Below are positions 16,257-25,534 of a stretch of DNA of 64,000 nucleotides, in pieces. A program made the position numbers and the translations under genes. The stretch lies in contig NZ_CP068083.1 in assembly GCF_016725325.1 (NCBI RefSeq), positions 4,712,001 through 4,776,000 on the forward strand, given 5' to 3'. Under the pieces are notes generated by a model. That model made no database searches. It saw only the letters and a program-made list of their open reading frames with translations, and had not been told where the DNA came from. How positions within the stretch are numbered: position 1 is the stretch's first letter; each line of letters starts with the position of its first letter. The stretch comes from Sphingobacterium spiritivorum. GTDB taxonomy: Bacteria; Bacteroidota; Bacteroidia; Sphingobacteriales; Sphingobacteriaceae.

Positions 16257-17322
16257 GTTTTGTCAGGCTTTTACGGGTAAATAAATAGAGCGCCAGAAAT
16301 AGAATTCCTGAAGAGATCAGTAACATGGATTTGGTCAGTAATGTAAAATTAAGGTCGTAGTAATACTGAGAAATAAAATAAATAAAAGCAATCACTCCGA
16401 CAATCATTCCCGTCTTATAATTCACGTAAAAGCTCAGCAGAATAATCAATATTGCGCCTGAAATTGCCGGAGACCATACAGTAGGTAACAAAACCAGTAT
16501 GCTAAGAATACAAATTACAGCTCTTTGAACTACATTTACAACATGCAACGTGTCCGACAACTTCAGCATTAAATATATAATGGCCAAAAAGATAATAACA
16601 GAAGAAAGCCAGGTATATTCCGGAGACAATGCAATCATTCCCCTCTTGCCTAAAAAGATCAGCAGCACTAAAAATGAAAAGATCAAGCCTGCTCTTAAAG
16701 GTTTATAAAGTCTGCATAATGCTTTAGAATTGGTAATAATTTTCGCTTCATTCAGTATAATATAGCTAACCAATCCAGTTAATACAGAAATATGAATATG
16801 GATCAGATTGTAGACATCATTAGTAAGAATCAAGCCAAATATACAGCCATTTATGATCAGAATGGATATAAACGAAAGGATGTAGTTATGAACAATAATC
16901 AGAGAACAGGAGGCAATGAAAACAAATAGGAGAAGAATATAACTATCTCCTATTTTAAACTCATTAAAACCCATTGTCATAAGTAAAAAGCCGATGATAT
17001 AAAATAATACAGTCACTGTATCCAGAATAATTTTATCACTTTTCTTATTCACCAGTATAGCTGCCACAATACAAATAAGACCGAGTATAATAAGAGCAAT
17101 ACCGGAGTCATAAAGTCCGCTGATAAACAAAAAACCAACAAACGCCAGACTGGCCAGCAGACCGCCAAATATGGAAAGAATCTTTATTGGCAGAGATTCA
17201 ACAGATCTGTTTTTCTGGTATGAAGCTATAATCGCTTCTTCATCGCAGACAAATGATTCTTTATTTTCTCTTTTATTTCGGAGATAATCCAATACCTCTA
17301 TGATCTGCTCTTTATTTTTCAT
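16243..17322 (-). CDS. DUF4401 polytopic membrane protein
   Basis: The product is 359 residues with about eleven or twelve membrane helices after a soluble N-terminus (about 1-50). This is the DUF4401 architecture. A longer frame begins at 17346, but the ATG at 17322 (MKNKEQIIEVLDYL) is preferred: it overlaps the end of the DUF2157 gene by 11 bases, matching the style of overlap used by the next gene. It probably forms a membrane complex with the DUF2157 and GDYXXLXY proteins (inference from gene order). Confidence 0.85.
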   Translation of the reverse strand: MKNKEQIIEVLDYLRNKRENKESFVCDEEAIIASYQKNRSVESLPIKILSIFGGLLASLAFVGFLFISGLYDSGIALIILGLICIVAAILVNKKSDKIILDTVTVLFYIIGFLLMTMGFNEFKIGDSYILLLFVFIASCSLIIVHNYILSFISILIINGCIFGLILTNDVYNLIHIHISVLTGLVSYIILNEAKIITNSKALCRLYKPLRAGLIFSFLVLLIFLGKRGMIALSPEYTWLSSVIIFLAIIYLMLKLSDTLHVVNVVQRAVICILSILVLLPTVWSPAISGAILIILLSFYVNYKTGMIVGVIAFIYFISQYYYDLNFTLLTKSMLLISSGILFLALYLFTRKSLTKHEKI

Positions 17323-18268
17323 TTGTCCATTTCTTTTGAAGGTCAATCAACTTTTTAATAACCAGTGTTACGCTGATCACAATAAAACCACTCACAGTCA
17401 GATACATCATCTCTCCATCTGAAATATGGATGAGCAAACCGGATACAATGATAATAAGACTGAAGGGTATCAGCGAAAGATAGAAGCCGCTTTTCGCCTT
17501 CAACCCATACCGGATACCAAAAAAATAAGCTGCAGCTGTCAATAACAATAGCCAGGGAAAAGGACGATGCGGCTCTTCAAATATCCAGAAAATAATGCCC
17601 GCAGTAGCAAATGTTGCAGCAGCTAATGCTACTGTATTGGAGAACCATTGCGGGACTATTACATTATTTATAAAACGGGATTGCAGAACGGAAATCAGCA
17701 AAGCCATACCATTCACAATAAATAACAACGTGCATACCAGCACTCCGTTCCAGTCTTTTGCCACCTGATCAGTATACATCAGCACGGTAGTATTTATCAA
17801 AAGGAGATACAACAACCAAAGCGGGGCATAATTGGCAACTAAAACCCACAAAGTAATAAAGACTGTCCAGGCCAGAAAAAAGTCGTATGCATCTGCTCCG
17901 GTCTGATAAATCTGACCGAATACGGCAAACAATACACCGACCAGTACAGCTGCCCCGGTAAGGATTATATTCCGTACTGAAATAGGGATTCCCGGGATCA
18001 GAACCAGTACGGTTGTCACAATAATCAACCCTTCTGCAAGACCAATCTTTACAAACTTGTGCAGATCAGCCCAGTTGTAAGCAAAAAAGAAAACAATTCC
18101 GGCTACTGTAAAACCAATACCCAGTACCATAAAAAACAAACGCAGAAACTTTTCCCACGCACTTCTGTCACTGAATATATCTTCTTTCAGCACTTCAGCA
18201 ATTTCTTCCTCTGTCAGATTGCTGTGTCTGCTTATAATATAAATATCTTCCCGTTCTATTTTATTCAT
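17312..18268 (-). CDS. DUF2157 polytopic membrane protein
   Basis: The product is 318 residues. A soluble N-terminal helical segment (about 1-45, with LTEEEIAEVLKEDIFSDRSAWEKFLR) is followed by nine or ten membrane helices. This is the DUF2157 pattern, including VFGQIYQTGADAYDFFLAW. It is the first gene of a three-gene overlapping operon with DUF4401 and GDYXXLXY genes. Function unknown; the trio is conserved in many Bacteroidota and Proteobacteria. Confidence 0.88.
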   Translation of the reverse strand: MNKIEREDIYIISRHSNLTEEEIAEVLKEDIFSDRSAWEKFLRLFFMVLGIGFTVAGIVFFFAYNWADLHKFVKIGLAEGLIIVTTVLVLIPGIPISVRNIILTGAAVLVGVLFAVFGQIYQTGADAYDFFLAWTVFITLWVLVANYAPLWLLYLLLINTTVLMYTDQVAKDWNGVLVCTLLFIVNGMALLISVLQSRFINNVIVPQWFSNTVALAAATFATAGIIFWIFEEPHRPFPWLLLLTAAAYFFGIRYGLKAKSGFYLSLIPFSLIIIVSGLLIHISDGEMMYLTVSGFIVISVTLVIKKLIDLQKKWTNEK

Positions 18269-18528
18269 TGCATGAACTTAAAAACTATATATAATCTTAA
18301 TTAGTTGATTACTTTTCATTCCATTACACATTCTTTATTAACTGACAAAAGCACTAACCGACTCTCTCACTTATTCATTTAAATGGTGATACACCTTCCT
18401 CGCTATGGATTGTTTTTTATCAGCTAAGTAATTAACAGTTTAAATGGGTGTATTGCCTCTTAAAGATCGAGGAATCTCAATCATATATGATAAAATTCCT
18501 ATTGAAATAAAAGAGGTGACACATCAGG

Positions 18529-19500
18529 CTAATGTTCCTTATTACTGTCATTATTTAAAATTTCAGAAATAATTATTTTTTGAACTTGCTCTGCCTCATC
18601 GACTAATACAGAATGCCCCGCGTTTTTAAAAGTGTATATATTCTTTTTAGGTGCTTTTAAGATTTTATAGTAATCTTTGGCAACATTACAGTTTGTCTGT
18701 AGATCTTTTTCTCCCAAAAAGAAATATACAGGACATTTGATCGTTGGTAATTCTACGAAAAGATTCTGTTTCATTACTTCATTCCACGTTGGCATCCAAG
18801 CTTTCGACCAATCTTCCATATATTGCTTCAGCAGCGGCAGGTCTTTTTCTGCGACTGGGTGTCCATCGTAACTTAACATCCATTTCCTTGAATAGTACAT
18901 GTCTTCGTAACTGTTGAATGGTATTTTAACATTATCCAGTTCTTTCTGAGCTTCTATATTAGCTTTCTCTTTGGCATACAGTTTTAAGTTTTCCAGCAGG
19001 ATTTGTTCACTTTTTGTTTGGTTGACCACTGGGCTGAACGCAAGATAGCCACTTAAAAGTTCAGGATGTTTTTCTGCCATCTTGAAGCCTAGAACAGTTC
19101 CCCAGGATTCTCCAACGAGATACAATTTCCTCTGATTGAATCTTTTTAAAAGTAATTTGATTAATTCAAATGTGTCATTTACCATTAAGTCTAGGGATAT
19201 CGTTACTAATGATTTATTCAGTGCCTCAGTTCTCCCCGCGCCTCGCTGATCCCATTGAACGACCATAAAATGTTTTTGAAGTATATTGGAAAAAACTTCA
19301 GCCTGCTTCATCCTTGAGCTTCCCGGACCGCCGTGTAAGAAAAGAATAACAAGTGCATCTTTACTCCCGCTATAGGAAACAACCTGTTTGATATTACCAA
19401 TGGAAAGTGTATCGTAAATAGGTGGAGATTGTGCATGTACATTATGAATCAGCGATATCATAATTATAAGTAGACTAAACATTTTAAATTTCTTGAGCAT
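18529..19500 (-). CDS. Secreted alpha/beta hydrolase, prolyl-aminopeptidase-like
   Basis: The product is 323 residues with a signal peptide ending NVHAQ. The oxyanion loop is FLHGGPGSS (about 55-62). The nucleophile elbow is GESWGT (Ser132), the acid is probably Asp in FLGEKD and the base His in NAGHSV. HGGPG together with WDQRGAGR is typical of the proline iminopeptidase branch, so a secreted peptidase is likely, although other hydrolases share these motifs. It is monocistronic. Confidence 0.87.
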   Translation of the reverse strand: MLKKFKMFSLLIIMISLIHNVHAQSPPIYDTLSIGNIKQVVSYSGSKDALVILFLHGGPGSSRMKQAEVFSNILQKHFMVVQWDQRGAGRTEALNKSLVTISLDLMVNDTFELIKLLLKRFNQRKLYLVGESWGTVLGFKMAEKHPELLSGYLAFSPVVNQTKSEQILLENLKLYAKEKANIEAQKELDNVKIPFNSYEDMYYSRKWMLSYDGHPVAEKDLPLLKQYMEDWSKAWMPTWNEVMKQNLFVELPTIKCPVYFFLGEKDLQTNCNVAKDYYKILKAPKKNIYTFKNAGHSVLVDEAEQVQKIIISEILNNDSNKEH

Positions 19501-19808
19501 ATATATTCTTTGTTTTAATTATTCATAACCTGTTGTGCATTATGATTCAGGTCTTTAGAGATAGAGAACTAAACACCCATTAAATTGATAATCAATAAAT
19601 TACCCTTATTTAAAATAAGCAACTTAAGAGCAAATTACAAAAGAATATTGGAAGATTCAAAGAAAATACCGTTAGAAAAACTGTTAACTATGCCGCAGAG
19701 ACATTAAAGAGAAGGCTATATCGGAGCTGGCTTAACCTATGGATTTGGATTTCAAAAGGTATATTAAGCAACAATAGAAAATGGATCAGTAGAAATACCC
19801 ATGAAAAG
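19501..19808. other. Intergenic region with a possible decayed gene
   Basis: 308 bases without an intact gene. Around 19709-19756 the plus strand reads REGYIGAGLTYGFGFQKVY before a stop. After that stop the same frame continues with ATIENGSVEIP. This resembles a worn GNAT acetyltransferase fragment, or alternatively one strand pair of an outer-membrane barrel. Evidence is slight. Confidence 0.3.
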
Positions 19809-20315
19809 TTATAATTGCGGATGTAAATACAGGTAATAAATCAATTCATTTTGCTCTTGCACAGCATTCTCTATATCCGACGCTCTCTTCATGCCCAATT
19901 TTTCTAAAAGACGAATAGACTTAAGATTGCTGTTTTTGGTGATTCCCAGCACTTTGTTCTGTATACGATTTTCCCGGATATAGATCAGTAATCTGCTGGC
20001 AGCCTCAAAGGCATATCCTTGCTTTTCAAACTCAGGCAACAATGCAAATCCAATATCAGCATCTTCGAGATAAGTGCGCTTAACAAGCGATACCACTCCT
20101 ACAGGAAGATCATTAGTTATCAAAGAGACCACCCAGTATTGAATAGTCGGCGTTTCGATTATCCGTCTTATGTATGCTTCTGCCTCTTCTATACTGTTGA
20201 CATTTCTATCGCCAATATTTTCTTTCCATTGATCCGTATTGACCAGCCTCAACATAAATGCTGCATGAATCATGTCTAACCTGCGTAAATTTAACCTCTC
20301 CGTTTTCATATTCAT
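19809..20315 (-). CDS. GNAT acetyltransferase, RimJ/RimL type
   Basis: The product is 168 residues. It begins MKTERLNLRRLD and continues with the acetyl-CoA-binding block ADIGFALLPEFEKQGYAFEAASRLLIY. It ends with the region KNSNLKSIRLLEKLGMKR, where RimJ/RimL proteins carry N-x-x-S-x-x-x-L-E-K-x-G-F. The substrate is unknown. It shares the fold with the products at 10495 and 32041 but is not closely similar to either. Confidence 0.9.
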   Translation of the reverse strand: MNMKTERLNLRRLDMIHAAFMLRLVNTDQWKENIGDRNVNSIEEAEAYIRRIIETPTIQYWVVSLITNDLPVGVVSLVKRTYLEDADIGFALLPEFEKQGYAFEAASRLLIYIRENRIQNKVLGITKNSNLKSIRLLEKLGMKRASDIENAVQEQNELIYYLYLHPQL

Positions 20316-20496
20316 ACCTTGTTTAACTCGTTAGAGACAACGAATTTAAGGATTAAGCTCCATAAAGCAATACGGTTACCCATTTGCCTAACATTCCATT
20401 ATATCAAGATATGCGGAATGACAGTTCATCTTTTTTTCTGTTTATTTTAATGCTATATTTAATAGCAATTATTCATACTGTTTGTATAATCCATTT

Positions 20497-21003
20497 ATGA
20501 ATCCTATGACAGACTCACTAGCTTATCTGTCCAAACATTTCAGAGATGTACACTTTGGGGGCAACTGGACATGCGTCAATCTAAACGATACACTGCAAAA
20601 TATAGACTGGATACAGGCAACTACTCCTGTTTATAGCCTTAATACAATAGCTATGTTGGTTTTCCATGTTAATTATTATATTGTCGCTATTACAGATGTT
20701 CTTACCGGCAAGCCGCTCACCTCTCAGGATAAATTCAGTTTTGATCTGAAACCGATCACTAGTGAAGATGAATGGCAGAATTTAATTCAGAAAACGCTTC
20801 ATGATGCTGAAAGTTTAGCAGTACTGATTGAAAATCTGAATCCTTCCTGCTTAGATCAGGACTTTACGGATCCCAAATACGGAACATATTATCGTAATCT
20901 GCTTGGTGTTATAGAACATACACATTATCATCTGGGGCAGATCAATATTTTGAAAAAAATAATTACAGAAGCAAAGATCAGAGAAAAAGATCAGCCTGAA
21001 TAA
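20497..21003 (+). CDS. DinB-like four-helix protein (DUF1572 type)
   Basis: The product is 168 residues from the ATG at 20497. A TTG start at 20482 is also open but adds only five residues. The helical pattern and the spaced histidines (LVFHVNYYI near residue 53; EHTHYHLGQINIL near 137-149) fit the DinB/YfiT metal-binding fold. Members often bind zinc or nickel and some are thiol transferases, but function here is not determined. It precedes a methyltransferase gene on the same strand after 100 bases. Confidence 0.75.
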   Translation: MNPMTDSLAYLSKHFRDVHFGGNWTCVNLNDTLQNIDWIQATTPVYSLNTIAMLVFHVNYYIVAITDVLTGKPLTSQDKFSFDLKPITSEDEWQNLIQKTLHDAESLAVLIENLNPSCLDQDFTDPKYGTYYRNLLGVIEHTHYHLGQINILKKIITEAKIREKDQPE

Positions 21004-21073
21004 CGTGACATTAAAATTGCTATTTGATTACCTGTTATCTGGATAAGGAGAATTTTATATGAACAATAAAAGT

Positions 21074-21081
21074 TAAATTTG
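21074..21081 (+). promoter_or_regulatory. -7 element before the methyltransferase gene
   Basis: TAAATTTG is an exact TAnnTTTG match 22 bases before the ATG at 21104. No TTTG lies at the ideal -33 distance. Confidence 0.45.
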
Positions 21082-21103
21082 ATCATACCAAGAATAAAAT
21101 AAG

Positions 21104-21808
21104 ATGTCAAAAATATATACTGAAGAAGAACTTAAAGAGATCGCTAATCAACTGGCAAATCCAAATGGAGAATTTGGACTTGTTATCGCTGATAACATGA
21201 ATGAAAACAATATCGGCATGACACTGGAAACGGTCAGGAATATGGATTTGAGCGATAATGATGAGGTTCTGGAATTAGGGCATGGCAACTGCGGACACCT
21301 GAAACTAATATTACAACAAGCGAAATCTATCCACTATCGCGGCCTTGAAATATCTTCTACGATGCATCAGCAGGCCAGTACGGATCATAAGGAAGAAATA
21401 AGCCGGGGTCAGGCGTCTTTCCTTTTGTATGATGGCCTGCACATTCCCTTTCAGGACAATCTGTTTGATAAAATACTATCTGTCAACACCCTTTATTTCT
21501 GGGAGGATATCCCCGCACTATTAGCAGAGATCAGACGTGTGTTAAAACCGCAAGGCTGTGCTGCCATCACATTCGCAGACCGTGCTTTTATGGAGACTTT
21601 ACCTTTTACTAAATTCGGGTTCAATCTGTTTGATCTGGAGAAATTCAAAACAGCAATCGCAGAAAGCGACTTCATTCTGAAAAGTGCGTTGAAAAGAGCT
21701 GAGTATGTAAACAGTAAAACCGGAGATCCCGTTTTGAGAGAATACTGGATAGCAATTTTATCTCCCGATAATGAACACCCTAAAACAGAAAAGCCCTTAA
21801 CAACATAA
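21104..21808 (+). CDS. Class I SAM-dependent methyltransferase
   Basis: The product is 234 residues. Motif I is EVLELGHGNCGHL (about 57-69), an acidic residue ends the second strand (GLEIS), and DKILSVNTLYFWEDIPALLAEIRRVLKPQG (about 127-156, quoted here in outline) covers motifs II-III in the UbiE-like pattern. These enzymes methylate small molecules. The substrate is not evident from sequence or neighbours. It has its own -7 element and is probably monocistronic. Confidence 0.88.
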   Translation: MSKIYTEEELKEIANQLANPNGEFGLVIADNMNENNIGMTLETVRNMDLSDNDEVLELGHGNCGHLKLILQQAKSIHYRGLEISSTMHQQASTDHKEEISRGQASFLLYDGLHIPFQDNLFDKILSVNTLYFWEDIPALLAEIRRVLKPQGCAAITFADRAFMETLPFTKFGFNLFDLEKFKTAIAESDFILKSALKRAEYVNSKTGDPVLREYWIAILSPDNEHPKTEKPLTT

Positions 21809-21842
21809 TTATATTTAACAATTACGCTAAACCATTTTTCGA

Positions 21843-21850
21843 TATATTTG
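21843..21850 (+). promoter_or_regulatory. -7 element before the DUF4377-META gene
   Basis: TATATTTG is an exact TAnnTTTG match 26 bases before the ATG at 21877. Confidence 0.45.
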
Positions 21851-21876
21851 TCCATTATAGAAATAATATTAGTTTT

Positions 21877-22833
21877 ATGAAAAAAATCGCACCTCTTCTG
21901 ATGTGTTTCTTAATGGTCACATCTGCGATCAGTACACTGGCTCAAAGCAAGACCTTTAACATGGAGATTAAAGAGAATAAAGCAGACTGTAGTGGTGTAG
22001 GTCGAATGAAATGTTACCTGGTCAAGTATCACAACAGTAAAGACTGGGAATATTTTTACGCACCGATTGATAATTTTGACTATTCGGAAGGATTCCGGTA
22101 CAAGGTAAAAGTAAAACGCAGCAAATTGAGCAATGTTCCTGCAGATGCTTCATCTTACAAATATGAAGTAGTAAAAGTAATCAGTAAGAAAAAAATCAGA
22201 GATTCTAATGATCAGAGTGAAGAGATCACTATGATGGTCAAAGAGAATCGCGTAGACTGTACAGGTGTAGGACGTATGAAATGTTATATGGTTAAGTATA
22301 ACAACAGCAAAGACTGGGAATATTTTTATTCTGGCTTTCAGCATTTCAATTACGAAGAAGGATATCGTTATAAATTACTGGTAAAACGCACGAAACTAAA
22401 AAATGTACCGGCTGATGCTTCTTCCTATACCTATGATGTAATCAAAATACTGAGTAAAACAAAAGCAGGTAATATCAAAGAAGAAAATACAGCTCTCGCA
22501 TTTCTTGAAAAACATACATGGAAACTTTTATCTCTTCGCGGAAAGCTGCAGGAGAACAGTGGTGCATTTATGAATTTCGACATTGACAAGAATAGTGTCA
22601 GTGGTAATTCCAGCTGTAATAATTATTTCGGAACTGTACGCTTCAATGGAAATAAGATCGCATTTACCAATGTAGGGAGCACACAGAAAGCATGCCTCAA
22701 TGATAATATAGAAAGAGAGTTTTTTGATCTGCTATCGCTTAACGGCCTGACCTATGATATAGCTGAACAGACTTTCAATCTATATCATGAGCAAAAACTC
22801 ATTGCCATATTTGGTATGACCCAAAAGAATTAA
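21877..22833 (+). CDS. Secreted protein with two DUF4377 repeats and a META domain
   Basis: The product is 318 residues. The signal peptide ends STLAQ. Two near-identical DUF4377 units follow (about 28-105 and 120-195). Each contains ENxxDCxGVGRMKCYxVKYxNSKDWEYFY and ends NVPADASSYxY. A C-terminal META domain (about 210-318) carries LEKHTWKLLSLRGK and VSGNSSCNNYFGTVRF. META domains occur in HslJ-like heat-shock and antibiotic-tolerance lipoproteins. The two repeats are about 80 percent identical by eye, implying a recent internal duplication. Function unknown. Confidence 0.85.
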   Translation: MKKIAPLLMCFLMVTSAISTLAQSKTFNMEIKENKADCSGVGRMKCYLVKYHNSKDWEYFYAPIDNFDYSEGFRYKVKVKRSKLSNVPADASSYKYEVVKVISKKKIRDSNDQSEEITMMVKENRVDCTGVGRMKCYMVKYNNSKDWEYFYSGFQHFNYEEGYRYKLLVKRTKLKNVPADASSYTYDVIKILSKTKAGNIKEENTALAFLEKHTWKLLSLRGKLQENSGAFMNFDIDKNSVSGNSSCNNYFGTVRFNGNKIAFTNVGSTQKACLNDNIEREFFDLLSLNGLTYDIAEQTFNLYHEQKLIAIFGMTQKN

Positions 22834-22851
22834 GCCATTGTTTATATGAAC

Positions 22852-22888
22852 AAAGAAAGCCGTACTGAGATTCAGTACGGCTTTCTTT
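22852..22888. terminator. Bidirectional terminator between convergent genes
   Basis: A perfect 17-base stem (22852-22868 with 22872-22888) with a three-base loop and A/T-rich ends, placed between the META gene and lysA. Confidence 0.9.
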
Positions 22889-22924
22889 CTTAACGATTTT
22901 TAGAAACAGGTTTATCTTGTAAGA

Positions 22925-24085
22925 CTATACGATTTCGTCGGAATATACATACCGTATTTCTTCCCGAAGATTGTAATGTGAAGACATCACCTCTCCATAA
23001 GCTCCGGCTGTACGTATCGCAATCAGATCTCCTCTTTTGCTCACCGGTAATGGAACTTCCTTCCCAAAACAATCTGAACTCTCGCAGATTGGTCCGACGA
23101 CATCATAGTTGATTTCATCCTGATCCGACTCTCCTACTCTTTCTATCTTATGATATGCCTGATATAGTGCCGGACGCATTAATTCTGTCATACCGGCATC
23201 CAGTATAAGAAAATTCTTCTTGATACCACTCTTTGTATATAACACGCGGCTTAGGAGACTTCCACATTGTGCTACTAATGCCCTTCCAAGTTCAAAATGT
23301 ACTTCCTGATGAGGATTGCGTTCTAAAAATTTGTCAAAAATATCAAAGTAAGCTTCAAAATCTGTAATGGGATTACCATCAGGGTCTTTATAATCGACAC
23401 CTAATCCGCCGCCTACATTTAAGACCCTGATCGTAGTACCCCTTTCTTCAAACCAGTTCTTCCATTCATTGACCTTTACACAAAGGCTTTTAAACACGTT
23501 CAGATCAACGATCTGCGAACCAATATGAAAGTGTAATCCCACGAGATTAAGATGCTTGGATTCTCTTAATATAGCAGCAGATTTTTCGAGCTCAGAATTA
23601 GGAATGCCGAATTTATTTTCATCCAGTCCCGTTGTGATATAATGATGTGTCTGTGCATCTACATTCGGATTTATTCGCAGCGATACATTTGCAATCTGTC
23701 CGGTCTCCCCTGCCAAAGCATTGATGACCTCCATCTCTTCAATAGACTCGACATTGAATGCAAATATCTCATGTGCCAATGCATAGCGGATTTCTTTATC
23801 CGATTTACCGACGCCGGCAAATGTAATTTTATCAGCTTTAAAACCCGTTTCAATAGATTTCTTTACCTCATTACCGCTTACACAATCCGCTCCAAAACCT
23901 TTGGCCTGGATAAGCTGAAGAATACGGTCATTGAAATTAGCTTTCAGGGCATAATGCACGTGAAATCCTCTTTTATTTGCCGCTGCTGCACACGCATCCA
24001 GTGTGCGTTCCAGCAAACTCATATCATAGTAATAAAATGGCGTCTCCTGATGCTCGAAAGAAGCCAGTTGTTTCGTACTGAACAT
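22925..24085 (-). CDS. lysA: Diaminopimelate decarboxylase
   Basis: The product is 386 residues. It converts meso-diaminopimelate to lysine, the last step of lysine biosynthesis. The PLP lysine is K48 in YALKANFN. The glycine-rich phosphate loop is NVGGGLGVDY, and the partner subunit supplies GPICESSDCFGKE. The end AYGEVMSSHYNLR matches the family closely. It follows lysC after seven bases, so the two are one operon and couple the first and last enzymes of the lysine branch. Confidence 0.96.
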   Translation of the reverse strand: MFSTKQLASFEHQETPFYYYDMSLLERTLDACAAAANKRGFHVHYALKANFNDRILQLIQAKGFGADCVSGNEVKKSIETGFKADKITFAGVGKSDKEIRYALAHEIFAFNVESIEEMEVINALAGETGQIANVSLRINPNVDAQTHHYITTGLDENKFGIPNSELEKSAAILRESKHLNLVGLHFHIGSQIVDLNVFKSLCVKVNEWKNWFEERGTTIRVLNVGGGLGVDYKDPDGNPITDFEAYFDIFDKFLERNPHQEVHFELGRALVAQCGSLLSRVLYTKSGIKKNFLILDAGMTELMRPALYQAYHKIERVGESDQDEINYDVVGPICESSDCFGKEVPLPVSKRGDLIAIRTAGAYGEVMSSHYNLREEIRYVYSDEIV

Positions 24086-24092
24086 ATGGATA

Positions 24093-25406
24093 TTAAAATA
24101 AACGGTTGTGTAATGAACGTAATGCCTCAGTTTTGTATTCAGAATCCATCAGGATCGAAACATTATAGTCCGAACCACCATAGGAAATCATACGAATAGG
24201 CAGATGCTTTACAGCATCCAGTACACGCGCTGCATATCCATGTGTATTTTGACCGAAGTCACCAACGACACATACGATAGTTTGATTTTCATCTGCCGAT
24301 ACCGTTCCGAAATCTTCCACTTCTTTAATAATATCTGCCAGATGAGTAGTATCATCAATAGAAAGAGAAACAGCCACTTCCGATGTGGTAATCATATCTA
24401 TAGGAGTCTTGTATCTTTCAAAGATCTCAAACACTTTACGCAAGAAACCATATGCGAGCAACATTCTGGATGAATGAATATGAATAGCGGTGATATTATC
24501 TTTTGCTGCGATAGCCCGGATGATTCCTTTCTGCGCTCCATCTTTACTGATCAGCGTTCCGGCAGCTTTCGGATCCATTGTATTCAATACGCGCACAGGT
24601 ACATTATACTTCTGTGCAGGAAATACAGATTGCGGATGCAAGATCTTCGCTCCGAAATAAGCCAGCTCTGCAGCTTCATTGAAACTCAGATGTGCGATAG
24701 GTGTAGTATTCTTTACGACACGGGGATCATTGTTGTGCATACCGTCTATATCCGTCCATATCTGTACTTCATCCGCCTGAATAGCAGCACCAATCAGCGA
24801 TGCCGTATAGTCAGATCCTCCTCTGCGCAGGTTATCGATCTCCCCAAAAGAGTTACGGCAAATGAATCCCTGCGTAATAAACAGCGTATTGTCCGGATAT
24901 TTAGCAAGTAAGGCGTTCAATTTCTCGCCGATATAACTGACCATAGGTTCGTTATCCTCATCGATTTTCATAAAATCCAATGCCGGCAACAACACAGAAG
25001 GGACACCGATCTCATTCAGATGAAAGTGAAACAAAGCAGTAGAAATCAGCTCTCCCTGAGCCAGAACCACTTTTTCCTCTATCGGCGTAAAGTGCTCGTT
25101 AGAAAGAGAACCAATAAAATCAAAATGATAATCAATAAGATCTTTACCGTTTTTGTATCCCTGATCTGTTGTGAAAAGTTCTTTAATCAGTGACTCATAC
25201 TTATCCTTATGCTGCTTGATCAGTTGCTTGGCCTCGTCCTTCTTACCTACCAGATAAGCCTGACTGATTTCGACTAAAGCATTTGTTGTTCCTGCTACAG
25301 CAGACAACACTACGATCTGACGTTCAGAAGGGTTTACAATATCTAACAACCCTTTGATACGTGCAGCACTTCCGACAGATGTGCCTCCAAATTTTAGAAT
25401 TTTCAT
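24093..25406 (-). CDS. lysC: Aspartate kinase
   Basis: The product is 437 residues. It phosphorylates aspartate, the entry step to lysine, diaminopimelate, threonine and methionine. The N-terminus MKILKFGGTSVGSAARI is the kinase signature. The nucleotide region RRGGSDYTASLIGAAIQADE is present, and two ACT regulatory units occupy about 300-437. The frame is open upstream to 25490, but the added residues are hydrophobic and unrelated, so the ATG at 25406 is the true start. Lysine feedback control is likely for a lysC in an operon with lysA (inference). Confidence 0.95.
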   Translation of the reverse strand: MKILKFGGTSVGSAARIKGLLDIVNPSERQIVVLSAVAGTTNALVEISQAYLVGKKDEAKQLIKQHKDKYESLIKELFTTDQGYKNGKDLIDYHFDFIGSLSNEHFTPIEEKVVLAQGELISTALFHFHLNEIGVPSVLLPALDFMKIDEDNEPMVSYIGEKLNALLAKYPDNTLFITQGFICRNSFGEIDNLRRGGSDYTASLIGAAIQADEVQIWTDIDGMHNNDPRVVKNTTPIAHLSFNEAAELAYFGAKILHPQSVFPAQKYNVPVRVLNTMDPKAAGTLISKDGAQKGIIRAIAAKDNITAIHIHSSRMLLAYGFLRKVFEIFERYKTPIDMITTSEVAVSLSIDDTTHLADIIKEVEDFGTVSADENQTIVCVVGDFGQNTHGYAARVLDAVKHLPIRMISYGGSDYNVSILMDSEYKTEALRSLHNRLF

Positions 25407-25481
25407 ATTTAAAAAAATGTATAAAACAGTTTTATGTTTTGCGCGGTGAATATACAAAAAAAGTAATGCTATTAAACAAAA

Positions 25482-25515
25482 ACGGCACAAAGTGTAAACT
25501 TACGCTTTGTGCCGT
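25482..25515 (-). terminator. Terminator of the serC-serA operon
   Basis: An 11-base perfect stem (25482-25492 with 25505-25515), extendable inward, is followed on the minus strand by a T run. It separates serA from the downstream lysC-lysA operon. Confidence 0.85.
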
Positions 25516-25534
25516 AAATTATGATTTACAACAA

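Noticed and set aside
23642..24199. A 185-codon plus-strand frame opposite lysA
   Set aside because: It is antisense to a strongly conserved enzyme and has the composition of a shadow frame.
25407..25481. A lysine riboswitch before lysC
   Set aside because: The available leader is under 80 bases after the serA terminator and lacks the long multi-helix layout of a lysine riboswitch.
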